The notes under the pieces were generated by a model that saw only the letters and a program-made list of their open reading frames with translations, was not told the origin of the DNA and searched no databases. This document shows positions 8,782-18,898 of a stretch of 64,000 nucleotides of DNA, in pieces. The stretch comes from Candidatus Liberibacter solanacearum CLso-ZC1 (GTDB lineage: Bacteria; Pseudomonadota; Alphaproteobacteria; Rhizobiales; Rhizobiaceae). The position numbers were made by a program, and so were the translations under genes. Position 1 is the first letter of the stretch; the number at the start of each line of letters is the position of its first letter. The DNA lies in the NCBI RefSeq assembly GCF_000183665.1, contig NC_014774.1:930001-994000 (forward strand). Reading direction: 5' to 3'.

Positions 8782-9477
8782 TTAACTACGAGAAGGACCT
8801 CTTGCAATTCTTTCTATTTCTTCCCGCACAAGTCTTTCTACTATTCCTGGCAAATTATCATCCAACCATTCACGCAACATAGGACGCAATACCTCAATAG
8901 AAATTTGATCAATAGAACGATTGTCAGATTCTTGCAACGCCTTCGCTAGCTGATCAAATGAAGAAGAAACTTGATTTCCAATATCAGAGGAAATCAATCC
9001 AGAATCTTTGTCCTCACGCTGATCAACAGCAACAGAAGAATGCATTGATTCTTTCATTTGTATATTAAGATTTGAATCAGAAGAAGAGAAGTCGTCTACA
9101 AATTTTTCTTCAACCGCATTATTAGAAAGACTCGAAATCGAATCTTTTTCAAGAGGAGCACTATCGGTAATAACACGAGAAGAATCAGCACGTGCCTCAG
9201 CACGAACACGCGCCGCAACATCAGAAAGCGACATAGTTTTTTTCTGCGGGTAAGCAGCGTTATACTCTCTCAAACGATTTTGTTCTGAAAAAATATGATT
9301 AGATGTTCTTTCTTCCCGTTGAAAATTATCTTCAGGGGGATTTTCTTGACATGTTTGAACTTGAGTTTCTACATTATTAGAAACACCAAATTCTTGATCA
9401 TTGTTTTCAAGTATCCTCCGAATAGAATTCACAATTTCTTCCATAGAAGGTTCAGATACAGTATTAGATTGGGCCAT
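8782..9477 (-). CDS. popZ: PopZ-like polar organising protein (DUF2497)
   Basis: PopZ builds a polar matrix that anchors the ParB-origin complex and cell-cycle signalling proteins in Alphaproteobacteria. The 231-aa protein has the family's three parts: a short N-terminal helix (SMEEIVNSIRRILENN, residues about 11-26), a long low-complexity acidic middle rich in Ser, Asp and Glu, and a conserved C-terminal block (LRPMLREWLDDNLPGIVERLVREEIERIARG, about 196-227) that mediates assembly. Position just upstream of valS is conserved in the order. Its presence fits the CtrA and SciP genes at the other end of the window. A purine-rich GGGGAGGGGT before the ATG is a good ribosome-binding site. Confidence 0.88.
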   Translation of the reverse strand: MAQSNTVSEPSMEEIVNSIRRILENNDQEFGVSNNVETQVQTCQENPPEDNFQREERTSNHIFSEQNRLREYNAAYPQKKTMSLSDVAARVRAEARADSSRVITDSAPLEKDSISSLSNNAVEEKFVDDFSSSDSNLNIQMKESMHSSVAVDQREDKDSGLISSDIGNQVSSSFDQLAKALQESDNRSIDQISIEVLRPMLREWLDDNLPGIVERLVREEIERIARGPSRS

Positions 9478-10105
9478 TTTACCCCTCCCCTTTTAAAAAT
9501 ATTTATAGAAACCAGTTAATTAAATTCTTGGGCACCAAAATCCTTTTTGGGGAATCTCAGATAGTGCTATAATGACTAATGTCCAGATTATCTTTGGAAC
9601 TTAACTACCAGCTACATTAACCTTAAAAAAAATAATTCATTTTCATCCGCCAACTCATTTGTGCGCAAATATCACAATATTATGCAATATTTACCCGCTC
9701 TGGAAACATTGAGAATCAAAAAACCACCCCAACTAACAACTTACTTATATAAAAAACATTTTTAAAAATAAACACAAATATTCAATTTTATTAATAAAAA
9801 ATTAACACTTCACATTTTTTTGTATATGGTGACGCTATTGAAAAAATTTAATAATGATGCAAGGCTACTTGATAGTATCTTACTGATTGGAAGTTATTAC
9901 CGAATGCTTACGTTATCCTCTTCTACATTATCACTCTATAACTTTCATTATAATCAAATTTGCTTTTTGGATTCTTAATATTGTACGTTAAATAAGTTTT
10001 TTTCTTGCGAGAGAAAATATTTACTGTTACTGTGAACAGAAGGATACCCATACCCAAAAAGATCAATTGTAGACTATCACTTTTTTATTGCTGTTTTATA
10101 TCTTA
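9478..10105. other. Spacer before tRNA-Cys
   Basis: AT-rich, with no open frame that has coding features. It should hold the popZ-valS promoter at its left and the tRNA-Cys promoter at its right; I could not pick either with confidence. Confidence 0.4.
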
Positions 10106-10179
10106 GGCCTCGTGGCGGAATGGTTACGCAGAGGACTGCAAATCCTTCAACCCCAGTTCGATTCTGGGCGAGGCCTCCA
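10106..10179 (+). tRNA. tRNA-Cys (GCA)
   Basis: A full cloverleaf of 74 bases including an encoded CCA. The acceptor arm GGCCTCG pairs with CGAGGCC, the T-loop is GTTCGATTC, and the anticodon GCA is at 10138-10140. Likely the only tRNA-Cys in such a small genome, but that cannot be seen here. Confidence 0.96.
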
Positions 10180-10556
10180 TTAGAAAAAAACGTTCATATA
10201 CCCTCAAAGATCGGCTTTACTGTTTATAAATGCAAATATAGCCTACTAATAAACCAACAGTAATTAATCATAAGTATATGATTAAAAATTATTTTTTATT
10301 TATCATTCATTAAAAACTGATCGAAAAGTAGCGTAACATACCTTGTCTACGTCTTCCAATTTAATATTTTCTTTGGTAGTATGCGTAACATAAAAAAGAT
10401 GAAAACATATTATTTGTTGGCTAACATAAAAATATTATTTTGGATTGCGATATAACAAATCTACGAAACTAAATATTATTTATTATAGCGTATATTTAAT
10501 CACATTACGACAATATCTCTCTTCATATTTTTTTGTCCCAAAAGATCCTTTTATTT
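10180..10556. other. Spacer between tRNA-Cys and the outer-membrane factor gene
   Basis: No gene seen. AT-rich. It presumably contains the promoter for the outer-membrane factor gene. Confidence 0.4.
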
Positions 10557-11915
10557 ATGAATATTCTGAAAATAAATTTCTCTATCCTCGTCGTTCTTTT
10601 AGCAGGATGCGCTGTTGGTCCTGAATATACCAAACCTCAAATGCCACGATTACCCACACAATTTTCTATAGGAAAATCAAATAGCCCTATCAATGTAGAT
10701 ACGCTCAAATGGTGGGAATCCTTCAATGACACTTGTCTCAATAAGCTTGTGAACATTGCCTTACAACAAAATCTCACGATACTCAAAGCAACAGAACGCA
10801 TCAATTCAGCCAAAGAAAATATCTTGGCTGTTAAAGCCGATCTTTTCCCCTCTTTGCAAACTTCAGTATCCTATCAAATTATGCCTAAATCGGATACTAA
10901 TTCCACAGGAAGGGTACATTCGGATTGGAAAATTGACTTATTCGGACAAAAACGTCGTATGGAAAGTGCTCTAGCAAATTTTGACAGCGTGTACGCCCAA
11001 TCGGAAATAGCAAAACTTACCATTATTGCCAAGTTAATATCTACATACATAGATGCACGTCACTTTCAAGAAAGAATATCTATCGCCCATAAAATATTAG
11101 ATTTATACAAACGCAATTTAAAATTAACTCGTCTCAAACTATTTGAAGGAGCTATATCAAAATTACCCCTTATAAAACTAGAAGCAGAACTCAAATCAAT
11201 CGAATCCGAAATACCGAATCTTGAAAAAGGATTTCGTGTTAATGTCCATAATATTTCAACGTTACTTGGTCATTCAGCTACTGACTTTTTAGCTTATATA
11301 CAAAAGCAAAAAAAACCTTTTCAACCAAATTTATATATGAAAATCAATATTGGAATTCCAGCAGACCTGATTCGAAATAGACCAGATATTCGTTATAGAG
11401 AAAAAAATATTGCTGATTCTATCGCTAAAATAGGCATAGCAAAAGCCGATCTCTATCCTGCAATTTCACTAAATGGCTTCATCTCTCTTACACACGATAA
11501 TATCTCACCTGGATACCATAGTGGTTGGTCTTTTGGTCCAAAACTATACGTACCAATTTTTGATGGACAAAAAATAAGATCTAATATCCGTAGAGCAGAA
11601 TCCTTTGCTCATGAACAATATATAGCATGGCAAGAAACAGTTTTAAATGCCGTTAAAGAAGTGGAAGACGCACTAATATCTATTAATCAAGATAAAAAAG
11701 TTGTTACAGCACTACAAAATACAGTGGAATTATATAAACAAGCGATGTCACTATCAACGATCAGTTACCGTCAAGGAAAATATTCTTTAATTGATTTATT
11801 GGATATAGAAAAAACAACTGCTAAAGCAGAGGTTGATCTATCTATAGCCAAACGACAATTGGCAAAAAGCTATGTAGATCTTTATGTCGCAATTGGAAGC
11901 GGTTATAATCCGTAG
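10557..11915 (+). CDS. Outer-membrane efflux lipoprotein, NodT/OprM (TolC) family
   Basis: Outer-membrane channel that works with a periplasmic adaptor and an inner-membrane pump. From the ATG at 10557 it is 452 aa with a lipoprotein signal: hydrophobic ILVVLLAG then Cys, followed by AVGPEYTKPQMP, the usual mature start of NodT-type proteins. Two outer-membrane-efflux repeats follow, visible as LNKLVNIALQQNLTILKATERI and, in the second half, IPADLIRNRPDIRYREKNIADSIAKIGIAKADLYP. A closing S..SYRQGKYSLIDLLDIEKT segment is diagnostic. An upstream TTG at 10533 keeps the frame open but would place eight residues before the signal peptide. No adaptor or pump gene is adjacent, so its partner must be elsewhere (type I secretion or efflux). 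Confidence 0.88.
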   Translation: MNILKINFSILVVLLAGCAVGPEYTKPQMPRLPTQFSIGKSNSPINVDTLKWWESFNDTCLNKLVNIALQQNLTILKATERINSAKENILAVKADLFPSLQTSVSYQIMPKSDTNSTGRVHSDWKIDLFGQKRRMESALANFDSVYAQSEIAKLTIIAKLISTYIDARHFQERISIAHKILDLYKRNLKLTRLKLFEGAISKLPLIKLEAELKSIESEIPNLEKGFRVNVHNISTLLGHSATDFLAYIQKQKKPFQPNLYMKINIGIPADLIRNRPDIRYREKNIADSIAKIGIAKADLYPAISLNGFISLTHDNISPGYHSGWSFGPKLYVPIFDGQKIRSNIRRAESFAHEQYIAWQETVLNAVKEVEDALISINQDKKVVTALQNTVELYKQAMSLSTISYRQGKYSLIDLLDIEKTTAKAEVDLSIAKRQLAKSYVDLYVAIGSGYNP

Positions 11916-12292
11916 TTGACTCATTAAATGAACAAAAGAAAATCAATTGTTTCCAAAAATATTTTATATTTTTATTTAATGAAAATACAATACCACTTTA
12001 AAAATATCTACTTTTTAAATATCAAATATATACATAAAAGATTAAATAACGTACAATATACTATACTGTCTAGATATAGATTTATAGACAATATCTCCTT
12101 TTTAAAGTTGTTTTAAAATACACATGCTCAGTACGTTATTTTTAGTGTATTGTCAAAAAAATATTTTAGGATGATTAGCCTGTAATGAAAAAATAGTTCT
12201 TGTCATACTATTTCGAGTATTATTGTTGTTCAAGTTCCACTTCCAATACCATAAAACAAAGAAATATATTTTTAAATAAATACGAGGGAAAA
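11916..12292. other. Spacer before hisS
   Basis: AT-rich with no supported gene. A 62-codon frame at 11928-12116 has biased AT composition and no domain. The hisS ribosome-binding site (GAGGGA) is at its right end. Confidence 0.4.
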
Positions 12293-13780
12293 ATGGGGAA
12301 AAAAACAAAAATAAGGGCAGAATTACCTCGTGGATTCGCTGATTGTCCAACAGAAGAAATTCGTATACGCAATAAAATTCTTGATGCCATTCGTGATATA
12401 TATGAACGCTATGGCTTTGATCCGATAGAAACACCTTTATTAGAATATTCTGATGCCCTAGGAAAATTTCTTCCCGATGAAGACAGGCCCAATCAAGGTG
12501 TTTTTTCTCTTCAAGATGATGATTCTCAATGGATTAGCTTGCGCTATGATCTTACTGCCCCCTTAGCACGTCATGTCGCAGAACATTGCGATACAATAGT
12601 TTTCCCATATCGTACATATCGCATTGGTCCAGTTTTCCGTAATGAAAAACACGGGCCTGGAAGATTTAGACAATTCATACAATGTGATGTAGATAATGTC
12701 GGCTCTTCAAAAGAAACAGCCGATGCTGAAATGTGTATGATGATGGCAGATACCCTAGAATATGCAGGGATAAAACGCAATGACTATCAAGTGGGAATCA
12801 ATAATCGTAAAATACTTGATGGAATATTGGAAAAAATTGGGCTAAATGGCGATGATAAACTCAACGAAAGATTAATTGTCCTACGCGCAATCGATAAACT
12901 CGATAAATTTGGAATGGAGGGAGTCAAATTATTACTTGGAGAAGGACGAACAGATGATTCAGGAGACTTTACAAAAGGAGCCAATCTTACGCCTGAAAAA
13001 ATCGATACGGTAATGTCTTTTCTTTCCATTGATTGTGAAAAATCAATGAATGAATTGTACGAACTCGTTAAAGGCTCTACTTCTGGCGAAACAGGCTTTC
13101 GTGAACTCATTGCAATTAGTGAACTTGTTTCAAAATCCGGCTACGATTCGAATCGTATTAAGATATCTTCTACTATTGTTAGAGGTCTTGAATATTATAC
13201 AGGATGTGTCTACGAAGCTATTTTACGTTTTCCCGTAAAAAACAAAAAGAAACAAACCGTAATCTTTGGATCTGTTGGAGGTGGAGGTCGCTACGATGGA
13301 CTTGTATCACGTTTCAAAGGACAAAACATACCCGCAACTGGTTTTTCTATCGGAATATCACGCCTGATCGTAGCTTTAAAAAGCCTTGAAGATTCGGCAA
13401 AAAATATAGAAAAAGGTCCCGTACTCGTAACCGTCATGGATCATGACATAGATAGTCTTAACAGGTATCAAATGTATACCCAAATGTTACGTGCAGAGGG
13501 TATACGCACGGAAATGTTTCAAGGATCTTCTAAAAATTTTGGAAATCAATTAAAATATGCCGATCGACGCAATTGTCCTCTTGCTATCATTCAAGGAGAA
13601 GGAGAACGATCAAAAGGAATGCTACAAATCAAAGATTTATTCAAAGGAAAAAAACTTTCCCATGAAATAAAAAACAACGAAACTTGGCGTGAAGCACGCG
13701 TAGGACAGACTATGATTCCTATTTCTGAACTAGTAGCTACCGTTAAAAAAATGTTACAAGAAAACATGGAAGAAGTGTAA
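12293..13780 (+). CDS. hisS: Histidyl-tRNA synthetase
   Basis: Class II synthetase that charges tRNA-His. It is 495 aa from the ATG at 12293, preceded by GAGGGA; the open frame extends upstream to 12200, but that extension has no family match. Visible landmarks are the N-terminal [19 protein letters not shown], motif 2 ([26 protein letters not shown]), the histidine-specific loops [13 protein letters not shown] and [13 protein letters not shown], and motif 3 ([15 protein letters not shown]), followed by the anticodon-binding domain. In many relatives hisS is followed by hisZ and hisG; here neither follows, in line with loss of histidine synthesis in reduced Liberibacter genomes (inference). 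Confidence 0.96.
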   Translation: MGKKTKIRAELPRGFADCPTEEIRIRNKILDAIRDIYERYGFDPIETPLLEYSDALGKFLPDEDRPNQGVFSLQDDDSQWISLRYDLTAPLARHVAEHCDTIVFPYRTYRIGPVFRNEKHGPGRFRQFIQCDVDNVGSSKETADAEMCMMMADTLEYAGIKRNDYQVGINNRKILDGILEKIGLNGDDKLNERLIVLRAIDKLDKFGMEGVKLLLGEGRTDDSGDFTKGANLTPEKIDTVMSFLSIDCEKSMNELYELVKGSTSGETGFRELIAISELVSKSGYDSNRIKISSTIVRGLEYYTGCVYEAILRFPVKNKKKQTVIFGSVGGGGRYDGLVSRFKGQNIPATGFSIGISRLIVALKSLEDSAKNIEKGPVLVTVMDHDIDSLNRYQMYTQMLRAEGIRTEMFQGSSKNFGNQLKYADRRNCPLAIIQGEGERSKGMLQIKDLFKGKKLSHEIKNNETWREARVGQTMIPISELVATVKKMLQENMEEV

Positions 13781-14230
13781 AAAAGATGGAGTAATATAAA
13801 AAATCGTATAATCAATCATTATAATTTCCGAATCTTAAATCAAAAGAAAAATGATTCACTGATATTTTATCTATATCAATCAATCAAATTAAATAAAAAC
13901 ATACATAATTGATCACAAATGTGACTTCATTGCCTGTTATGTTCTAAAATTTATCTTCCTTCTCTTCTGCATCATTTTATCCATTATCCCAGAATCCCAA
14001 GATGGAAGAGATAATTTCTCGGATTAAAGGATTTAAGGCTATTAAGAAATCGATATGAAGAATTGCCTCTGGCATATGCCATAAAACTACTAAAGGACCG
14101 AACAACAATCTAAATAAATGTTGATAACAAAAAAACTAAAGGGTTTAAATTATACTTTTAATCAATATCTCTTTCGAGCCGTACTCGTTCTTTTTCAAGG
14201 ATCTTTTATATTTCAAATATTGTTCACAAT
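13781..14230. other. Spacer between hisS and murA (convergent)
   Basis: No gene, RNA or clear terminator recognised. AT-rich throughout. Confidence 0.4.
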
Positions 14231-15517
14231 CTATCCACTAACACGCTCTATCAAAGCTCCACACCTTCTCAATTTTTTTTCTAGAGATTCAAATCCTCGA
14301 TCAAGATGGTAAACACGAGAAATTTCTGTTTCTCCTTGAGAAGCCAATGCTGCTATCACTAACGAAACCGAAGCGCGTAAATCTGTTGCCATGACAGGAG
14401 CTCCTCGCAATACATCAACCCCCTCAACTCTTGCTGTCTGTCCAGAAAGAAAAATCTTAGCACCAAGTCGGGCTAATTCTTGTACATGCATAAAACGATT
14501 TTCAAAAATAGTTTCAGTAATATGAGAAACTCCCCCTGCACAACACATCATAGCCATAAATTGCGCCTGTAAATCAGTCGGGAAACCAGGAAACGGAGCT
14601 GTTGTAATATCAACAGGCCTCAACTTTTCTCCATCCCAACGTACACAAATACCCTCATCGACAATACTGATATCCACACCAGTCTGACGCATTACCTTAA
14701 AGACTGTCTCTAAAAGAAAAGAATCTGTCATTTTTAATATGACATCCCCTCCTGTCATTGCCACAGCCATTGCATAAGTACCTGCTTCAATTCGATCGGG
14801 AAGAATCCTATGACGCGCTCCCGATAAACTAGTCACACCTTCTATGGTAATGGTAGAAGATCCCATCCCAGAAATTTTTGCTCCCATCGAATTAAGACAA
14901 TGAGCAAGGTCAACGACTTCTGGTTCACGTGCTGCATTATTGATAGATGTATCTCCATGCGACAAACTGGCTACCATCATCATTACCTGAGTTGCACCCA
15001 CAGAAACTTTAGGAAACGTATAGTCTGTTCCTATCAATCCCTTATTAGAAACACGAGCATCTACATAACCACCATCAAGCTCTATTGTTACCCCTAAAGC
15101 TTTTAACGAATCTACGAACAAATCAACGGGACGTATCCCAATTGCACAACCACCTGGCAAGGATATGCGCGCATATCCTTCTCGTGCTAGCAAAGGTCCA
15201 ATGATCCAAAAACTTGCTCGCATTTTAGAAATAAGGTCATAAGATCCGGTAAGATCAACTATATTACGACATCTAAAATGCATTGTTGAAGAATAATCCT
15301 GATCCTGATCCTGACCATCAACTGATATCTCAACTCCATGCGATCTTAAAATGCGCATAAGAAGCTTTACATCCGCCAAATTAGGAATATTTTCCAATGT
15401 TAACTTTTCACTTGTTAACAACGACGCTATCATTACTGGTAAAGACGCGTTTTTTGCGCCTGAAATTGGAATAATACCCTTAAGTTCATTTCCCCCAATA
15501 ATCTTTATACGATCCAT
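14231..15517 (-). CDS. murA: UDP-N-acetylglucosamine 1-carboxyvinyltransferase
   Basis: First committed enzyme of peptidoglycan synthesis; it transfers enolpyruvate from PEP to UDP-GlcNAc in the cytosol. 428 aa from the ATG at 15517. The open frame extends to a GTG at 15526, but GGAG sits just before the ATG. The inside-out alpha/beta barrel motifs are present: GISGAKNAS-like start (IPISGAKNASLPVM), the catalytic-Cys loop PGGCAIGIRPVDLF, and PFPGFPTDLQAQFMA near residue 305. The active-site Cys is retained, so fosfomycin-type sensitivity would be expected. It is transcribed alone; the small basic protein gene 140 bases upstream is on the same strand. Confidence 0.97.
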   Translation of the reverse strand: MDRIKIIGGNELKGIIPISGAKNASLPVMIASLLTSEKLTLENIPNLADVKLLMRILRSHGVEISVDGQDQDQDYSSTMHFRCRNIVDLTGSYDLISKMRASFWIIGPLLAREGYARISLPGGCAIGIRPVDLFVDSLKALGVTIELDGGYVDARVSNKGLIGTDYTFPKVSVGATQVMMMVASLSHGDTSINNAAREPEVVDLAHCLNSMGAKISGMGSSTITIEGVTSLSGARHRILPDRIEAGTYAMAVAMTGGDVILKMTDSFLLETVFKVMRQTGVDISIVDEGICVRWDGEKLRPVDITTAPFPGFPTDLQAQFMAMMCCAGGVSHITETIFENRFMHVQELARLGAKIFLSGQTARVEGVDVLRGAPVMATDLRASVSLVIAALASQGETEISRVYHLDRGFESLEKKLRRCGALIERVSG

Positions 15518-15657
15518 TTGCTCCACGGTTATTAAAACCCAAACCTTTCTCTAAAATTTTAGCTACCCTTTCAAAAGAAAACGGTACCTTATTCAAAAAC
15601 AATTTTATAGCATAGACAAGATATAAATACATCCCATCTTATCATTTTTTAGACTTC

Positions 15658-15810
15658 TTAATCTTTAAGACGCGCCTGATCTTTACGACGACGAAGATTC
15701 TTTCGTAACATATATGCTAATCGTATTTTGCGCTCTTCTTGAACATCAACTTTTTTTCTTTTAGCAGAATCATTATCATTACCATCTTGATTATTATTAT
15801 TATTGCTCAT
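15658..15810 (-). CDS. Small basic protein of unknown function (50 aa)
   Basis: A frame of 50 codons from an ATG at 15810, with AAAGG about ten bases upstream. It starts MSNNNNNQDGNDNDSAKRKK, an Asn/Asp-rich and then lysine-rich head, and ends in an Arg/Lys-rich helix (RLAYMLRKNLRRRKDQARLKD). The composition suggests a nucleic-acid or ribosome-associated peptide, but I recognise no family. It shares strand and direction with murA, 140 bases away, and could be co-transcribed with it. The five Asn codons come from a short trinucleotide run, which could vary in length. Confidence 0.6.
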   Translation of the reverse strand: MSNNNNNQDGNDNDSAKRKKVDVQEERKIRLAYMLRKNLRRRKDQARLKD

Positions 15811-15959
15811 TTAAAAATACCTTTCAAAAAAACAACAGAACTTTATACAAAAATTATTAAACATTTTATCCAAAAGAATTTTTTCATTTTAACCTATAAT
15901 AAACTATAGTAATAGCATTATAACTGATATAAATTCAGATATTAGCACATATTAGAATT

Positions 15960-16034
<75 letters not shown>

Positions 16035-16177
16035 TAATTTTTTCTCCCGTTTTTAAAAGATAAAATAACAATCCTAGATGGAAATATATCACAATTAAAA
16101 TAAAGAAATGCCAATCTCTTGAAGAATGTATTCCTTTATTCGTAAGAACATATTAAACATTCAACACAATATTCTTA

Positions 16178-18691
16178 TTATCTAGTAGTATTTTTGAAAC
16201 GCCAGTCACCAATAAAGAGCAATATTGGTGCAGCAATAAAAACAGATGAAGAAGCTGCTATAAAAATACCGAATGCCATCGGAATTGCAAAGCTTGATAC
16301 AACACTACCACCCCAAATAGCCATAGGTAATACAGAAAGAAAAGCGGACATAGAAGTATAAACACTACGACCTAAAGTTTCATTGATAGACTTATCTATT
16401 AAATTTCGGAAAGAGAGAGCTGAAGAAAGCCGCATATTTTTACGCATACAATCGTATACTACAATCTTATCATTAACCGAATAACCAATTAGTGTCAAAA
16501 TCGCCGCAACAGCTGTTAGATTAAATTCAAGATCAAACAATGAAAACAATCCCAATGTTTTAGTTATATCTAATACAAGAGTTGTAATTGCACCTACAGC
16601 AAAGTGCCATTCAAAACGAATCCAAATATAAATAAACATTGCAAGTGCAGATAAAACAACTCCCAAGACTCCTTTTCTTATTAATTCTCTTGAAATTTTC
16701 GGACCGACTATCTCTGTATGTGGTATCTTAGCAAAAGGAATTATTTCCGTTATTTTTTTCTTAACCTCCTCTAAAACACGAGCCTGAGCAGGACTACCGC
16801 CAGGCTGATACTTTAACCGCACAAGAAAATTCTTATCTCCATCAAAACTTTGAAAGGATATATCGCCTATTTGCAATGATTCCAAATTAGAACGCACAAT
16901 AGATAAATCTACGGGCTTATCGGCATAAACACCTATTTGGATTCCCCCATCAAAATCAATTCCATAATTTAATCCATGCGTAAACAATAAAGAAATAGAA
17001 GCAATGGAAAGAATGATAGAAGTACCTATACCCACAAAACGGGCTTTCATAAACCGTATAGTAGTATGGTCAGGAATCAAAGAAAATCCCAATAACGATC
17101 TAATATTTATAGATTTAATTTTTTTGTATCTTACAATAAAAATCATCATAGCCCGAACAATAGAAATTGCTGTAAACATTGAAACTACGATTGACAAGCC
17201 CATCGTCACTGCAAAACCACGAACTGGTCCACTTCCACAAAAAAACAAAATAACAGTCGATATCAGTGCCGTAAGATTAGAATCTACTATAGTAGAGTAA
17301 GCACGAGAAAAACCCATATCTAAACTATAAAAAACGCTCTTATTTTTGCGACTTTCCTCCCGTATACGTTCATTTACTAATATATTAGAATCAACTGCCA
17401 ACCCTATACCCAGAACAATTCCAGCAATTCCTGGAAGAGTTAAAGTAGCACCTAAAAGGCTCAAAAGAGCAAGAGTAAGAATAATATTTAAAAGGATAGA
17501 AAAATTAGCAAGAAGACCCCATCGTCCATATAGAACAATCATAAAAAGAATAATAAGAACTAATCCCGCTAAAATAGCATATGTCCCTTTATAAATAGAA
17601 TCACCGCCAAGATCTGCTCCAACACTTCGCTCTTCCACAATATTTAATTTTACAGGTAAAGCACCAGCACGCAACATTACTGCTAAAACTCCAGCTGTTT
17701 CGATCGTAAAATTACCAGATATTTGTGCTTTACCATTTGGAATGGCTTGATTAATAACCGGAGCAGTTAAAACTTTTCCATCAAGCACTACGGCTAAAGA
17801 TCTTCCTATATTATTACGTGTAACTTCAAAAAAAAGACGAGCCCCTATATCATCAAAACTAATATCAACTACAGATTGATTTGTTTTGGGGTCAAACCTA
17901 GCAACAGCACCATTCAAATGTGTTCCAGAAATTTGAATCTTATCTTCCACAAGATATTGATTTCCATTATTATCCCTTAAAAAACTCGCACCAAGCGAAA
18001 ACCCTTTATTACGATTATTTGACAAAACGTTATGAAAACTCATTTTAGCCGTTGTGCCTAATAATTGACGCAAGCGTGATGGATTTTGCTCTCCTGGAAG
18101 TTGAATAAGTATTCGATTCGATCCCAAACGCTGTATCGTTGGCTCACTGATACCCATTTGGTCAATCCGTTGACGCACAATTTCCATACTTTGTTCAATT
18201 GCACGAGCAATTGCCTGATCAATTTTATATGGAATCAATACAATTGATATGTCTTGGTCGCTATTTTGCGTAATCAAAAAATTATTTTTTTGATCTAAAT
18301 TTAATTTAAAAGCAATCCCTCGAAAAAAAAATCTAACTTTATCGACGATATTTCCTTTGGATATAGAATCGGAAAAAGAAATAGAAATTTTATTTTTCAT
18401 CTGACGCAATGAAAGAATATTTACGCCCTCTTTCTTTAAAAAAGATTGTAAATCATGCAAATGCATTTGCAATAATCCACCAATAAAATCTTCTTCATCT
18501 GCCTCAAGAACTAAATGAGAACCTCCTCGTAAATCCAGCCCTAAAGCAATACGATTTTTGGGTACAAAAGAAGGAAATGCATCTAAAGCAGATTGTGAAA
18601 GAAAATTAGGCAATGCAACAAGCATTCCTATACAACAAATCACTGCATATAAGCTTACAAGCCAAGGATTATTGCGCATTGACATTCCCAT
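16178..18691 (-). CDS. secDF: Fused protein-export membrane protein SecDF
   Basis: SecDF uses the proton gradient to pull proteins out of the SecYEG channel. Here SecD and SecF are one 837-aa chain, as in many Rhizobiales. The SecD half has the first transmembrane helix, LGLDLRGGSHLVLEAD, a large periplasmic domain (residues about 50-370) and five membrane helices with GIVLGIGLAVDSNILVNERIREE. The SecF half starts near residue 540 with YGIDFDGGIQIGVYA and ends with a second set of helices including LTLIGYSVNDKIVVYDCMRKN. Both conserved Asp/Arg helix motifs are present. The start may be the third ATG at 18679, which has GGGA six bases upstream. No yajC is adjacent. Confidence 0.96.
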   Translation of the reverse strand: MGMSMRNNPWLVSLYAVICCIGMLVALPNFLSQSALDAFPSFVPKNRIALGLDLRGGSHLVLEADEEDFIGGLLQMHLHDLQSFLKKEGVNILSLRQMKNKISISFSDSISKGNIVDKVRFFFRGIAFKLNLDQKNNFLITQNSDQDISIVLIPYKIDQAIARAIEQSMEIVRQRIDQMGISEPTIQRLGSNRILIQLPGEQNPSRLRQLLGTTAKMSFHNVLSNNRNKGFSLGASFLRDNNGNQYLVEDKIQISGTHLNGAVARFDPKTNQSVVDISFDDIGARLFFEVTRNNIGRSLAVVLDGKVLTAPVINQAIPNGKAQISGNFTIETAGVLAVMLRAGALPVKLNIVEERSVGADLGGDSIYKGTYAILAGLVLIILFMIVLYGRWGLLANFSILLNIILTLALLSLLGATLTLPGIAGIVLGIGLAVDSNILVNERIREESRKNKSVFYSLDMGFSRAYSTIVDSNLTALISTVILFFCGSGPVRGFAVTMGLSIVVSMFTAISIVRAMMIFIVRYKKIKSINIRSLLGFSLIPDHTTIRFMKARFVGIGTSIILSIASISLLFTHGLNYGIDFDGGIQIGVYADKPVDLSIVRSNLESLQIGDISFQSFDGDKNFLVRLKYQPGGSPAQARVLEEVKKKITEIIPFAKIPHTEIVGPKISRELIRKGVLGVVLSALAMFIYIWIRFEWHFAVGAITTLVLDITKTLGLFSLFDLEFNLTAVAAILTLIGYSVNDKIVVYDCMRKNMRLSSALSFRNLIDKSINETLGRSVYTSMSAFLSVLPMAIWGGSVVSSFAIPMAFGIFIAASSSVFIAAPILLFIGDWRFKNTTR

Positions 18692-18831
18692 TATGAAAAA
18701 TATTAAGTTTGTTATTCTTTTTTAGAAAAACCTTTCCATCACCATAAGATATAGCAATTTCTATATTTAATAACAATTCACATAATTTTTAATTATTGAA
18801 TAAAAAAAATATAATGCACAACTCATTCAAT

Positions 18832-18873
18832 CAAAAAGAAAACAACGTCCCTTACTCAATAAAGATCGTTGTT
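18832..18873 (-). terminator. Possible rho-independent terminator of the antiporter gene
   Basis: On the minus strand, AACAACG and CGTTGTT (18873-18867 and 18847-18841) form a 7-bp stem with an 19-base loop, followed by a T-rich run toward 18832. It lies just after the antiporter stop. Confidence 0.4.
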
Positions 18874-18898
18874 ATAACAAAACACAATGTTTTACAGA

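Noticed and set aside
11928..12116. 62-codon open frame after the outer-membrane lipoprotein gene
   Set aside because: Starts inside AT-rich spacer with Lys/Ile/Asn/Tyr composition and no conserved pattern.
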